This document shows, piece by piece, positions 5,653 through 6,440 of a stretch of 6,440 bases of DNA. Made by a program: the position numbers and the translations under genes. The stretch comes from Candidatus Schekmanbacteria bacterium GWA2_38_11 (GTDB lineage: Bacteria > Schekmanbacteria > GWA2-38-11): the NCBI GenBank assembly GCA_001790645.1, contig MGDB01000029.1, forward strand, positions 2,299 through 8,738, written 5' to 3'. Every line of letters starts with the position of its first letter. Position 1 is the stretch's first letter. Below the pieces are notes generated by a model. The model was not told where the DNA came from, ran no database searches, and saw only the letters and a program-made list of their open reading frames with translations.

Positions 5653-5848
5653 GCTGCTTTTTAGTAGAGAGTAGCAAGTAACGAGAATCATTAATATGTA
5701 AAAAGGCAATGGTAACGAAGCCCGTATCGGTTTACGTTTAGCGGCTACGTATTTTAACTCAATACGACGAACGTTACCGAGAAACGAAACGGGTATCGTA
5801 ACCTTAACCGTTCAGCAACCCTTCTCTCTGCTCTCTACTCGCTGCTTT
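5653..5848. mobile_element. MITE-like element: 9-bp terminal inverted repeats with 8-bp flanking direct repeat
   Basis: AGTAGAGAG at 5663-5671 is exactly inverted at 5831-5839 (CTCTCTACT), with further imperfect similarity inward. Immediately outside, GCTGCTTT occurs in direct orientation at 5653-5660 and 5841-5848, as a target-site duplication would. The enclosed 180 bases (5661-5840) hold no gene and contain a second, larger inverted repeat. The interior is rich in ACG and CGT steps, unlike the AT-rich genes around it. This is the structure of a non-autonomous transposable element, about 48 bases upstream of the lipM start. The GTAGAGAGTAGC wording also resembles degenerate short repeats of uncultured bacteria, so an assembled repeat rather than a transposed unit is the alternative. 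Confidence 0.5.
5711..5803. repeat. Imperfect inverted repeat inside the MITE-like element
   Basis: The left arm (5711-5750, GGTAACGAAG...GCGGCTACGT) and right arm (5771-5803, ACGTTACCGA...TCGTAACC) are imperfectly complementary, sharing ACGT, CCG, AAACG and GTTACC/GGTAAC blocks around a spacer of about 20 bases. As RNA it could form one long bulged hairpin. No T-run follows on the gene strand, so it is not an ordinary terminator. Confidence 0.5.
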
Positions 5849-5862
5849 CATATTATAGGCAT

Positions 5863-6440
5863 TTACTGCTTTCTGTACCTGACATCAGGCTTTCTTGCTG
5901 CTGTTACTTCGTCAAGTCTTGCAATCCCTACTGTCAGAGGAGCTTCTCTGACAATTTCCGGTGTTTTTTCGACTTCCTCTGCGATGTTTATTAGTACGTT
6001 TGCAAACTTATCAAGGGTTTCAACACTTTCGGTTTCAGTTGGTTCTATCATTAAAGCTTCATCGACAATTAGAGGAAAATAAATTGTTGGAGGGTGAAAT
6101 CCATAGTCCATAATCCTTTTTGCAATGTCAAGGGTCCTGACACCTTTCATCTTCTGTCTTCTTCCGGAAACCACAAACTCATGCATACAGAATTTATCAA
6201 AAGGAACATCATAATAATCATTTAATTTCTTCTTTAAATAATTAGCGTTTAAGATCGCAGTTTCACTTACCTCTCTGAGCCCTCTTGCCCCAAGAGTCTT
6301 TATATAAGCATATGCTCTTACCAGTACTGCAAAATTTCCATAAAACCCGTGGATCTTACCGATGGATTTTTTCCTATCCCAGTCAAAATAATAACTTTCT
6401 CCCCTTTTCTCAACAGTTGGGACCGGAAGATATTCTTTCA
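5863..6440 (-). CDS. gcvPB: Glycine dehydrogenase (decarboxylating) subunit 2, partial (C-terminal 191 residues)
   Basis: Beta half of the two-subunit P protein of the glycine cleavage system, a cytoplasmic PLP enzyme that decarboxylates glycine and passes the aminomethyl group to the lipoyl arm of GcvH. The window holds the last 191 codons and the TAA stop; the family is usually about 480 residues, so the N-terminal three-fifths and the PLP lysine lie beyond base 6440. Family signatures are continuous from the edge: [79 protein letters not shown] and the highly conserved [17 protein letters not shown], then [14 protein letters not shown] at the end. The reading frame is open with no breaks. 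It is the first gene in the run read here; lipM follows after a 249-base spacer that is mostly repeat. A frame starting at the internal ATG (6186) is only part of this gene. Confidence 0.96.
   Translation of the reverse strand, partial: KEYLPVPTVEKRGESYYFDWDRKKSIGKIHGFYGNFAVLVRAYAYIKTLGARGLREVSETAILNANYLKKKLNDYYDVPFDKFCMHEFVVSGRRQKMKGVRTLDIAKRIMDYGFHPPTIYFPLIVDEALMIEPTETESVETLDKFANVLINIAEEVEKTPEIVREAPLTVGIARLDEVTAARKPDVRYRKQ

Overview
The window comes from an AT-rich bacterial chromosome. All six supported genes lie on the minus strand, so they read right to left in this order: gcvPB (5' end off the window), a LipM-type lipoyl/octanoyl transferase, a large TPR protein, a membrane-anchored M23 endopeptidase, frdC, and frdA (3' end off the window). 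The pairing of a two-subunit glycine decarboxylase with a Wolinella-type dihaem fumarate reductase/succinate dehydrogenase, and the style of the TPR protein, suggest an uncultivated Gram-negative anaerobe or facultative anaerobe of the Desulfobacterota, Nitrospirota or Schekmanbacteria kind. This placement is inference from protein style only; there is no rRNA or other marker gene here.

Layout. 1-1132: frdC and frdA overlap by one base and form the start of a respiratory complex II operon; the iron-sulfur subunit frdB would be expected beyond base 1. 1133-1696: a 564-base gene-free stretch with a good frdC ribosome site, a candidate promoter, a small palindrome, and then four unrelated short palindromic repeats in 283 bases. 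One of these repeats appears to have been inserted into the loop of another. 1697-2632: M23 peptidase with its own candidate promoter upstream. 2633-2910: spacer with a tandem 20-base repeat. 2911-5613: TPR protein and lipM, 18 bases apart and probably co-transcribed. 5614-5862: spacer almost filled by a 180-bp MITE-like element with terminal inverted repeats and an 8-base flanking direct repeat. 5863-6440: end of gcvPB.

How the genes connect. GcvPB and the lipoyl/octanoyl transferase belong together: the glycine cleavage system needs a lipoylated H protein, and LipM-family enzymes act on GcvH. The complex II genes, the envelope peptidase and the TPR protein have no evident link to that pathway and look like separate transcription units. 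I see no wholly new multi-gene system. The most unusual material is the repeat content of the two larger spacers and a short acidic linker motif in the TPR protein. No tRNA, rRNA, CRISPR array, transposase or prophage gene was seen.
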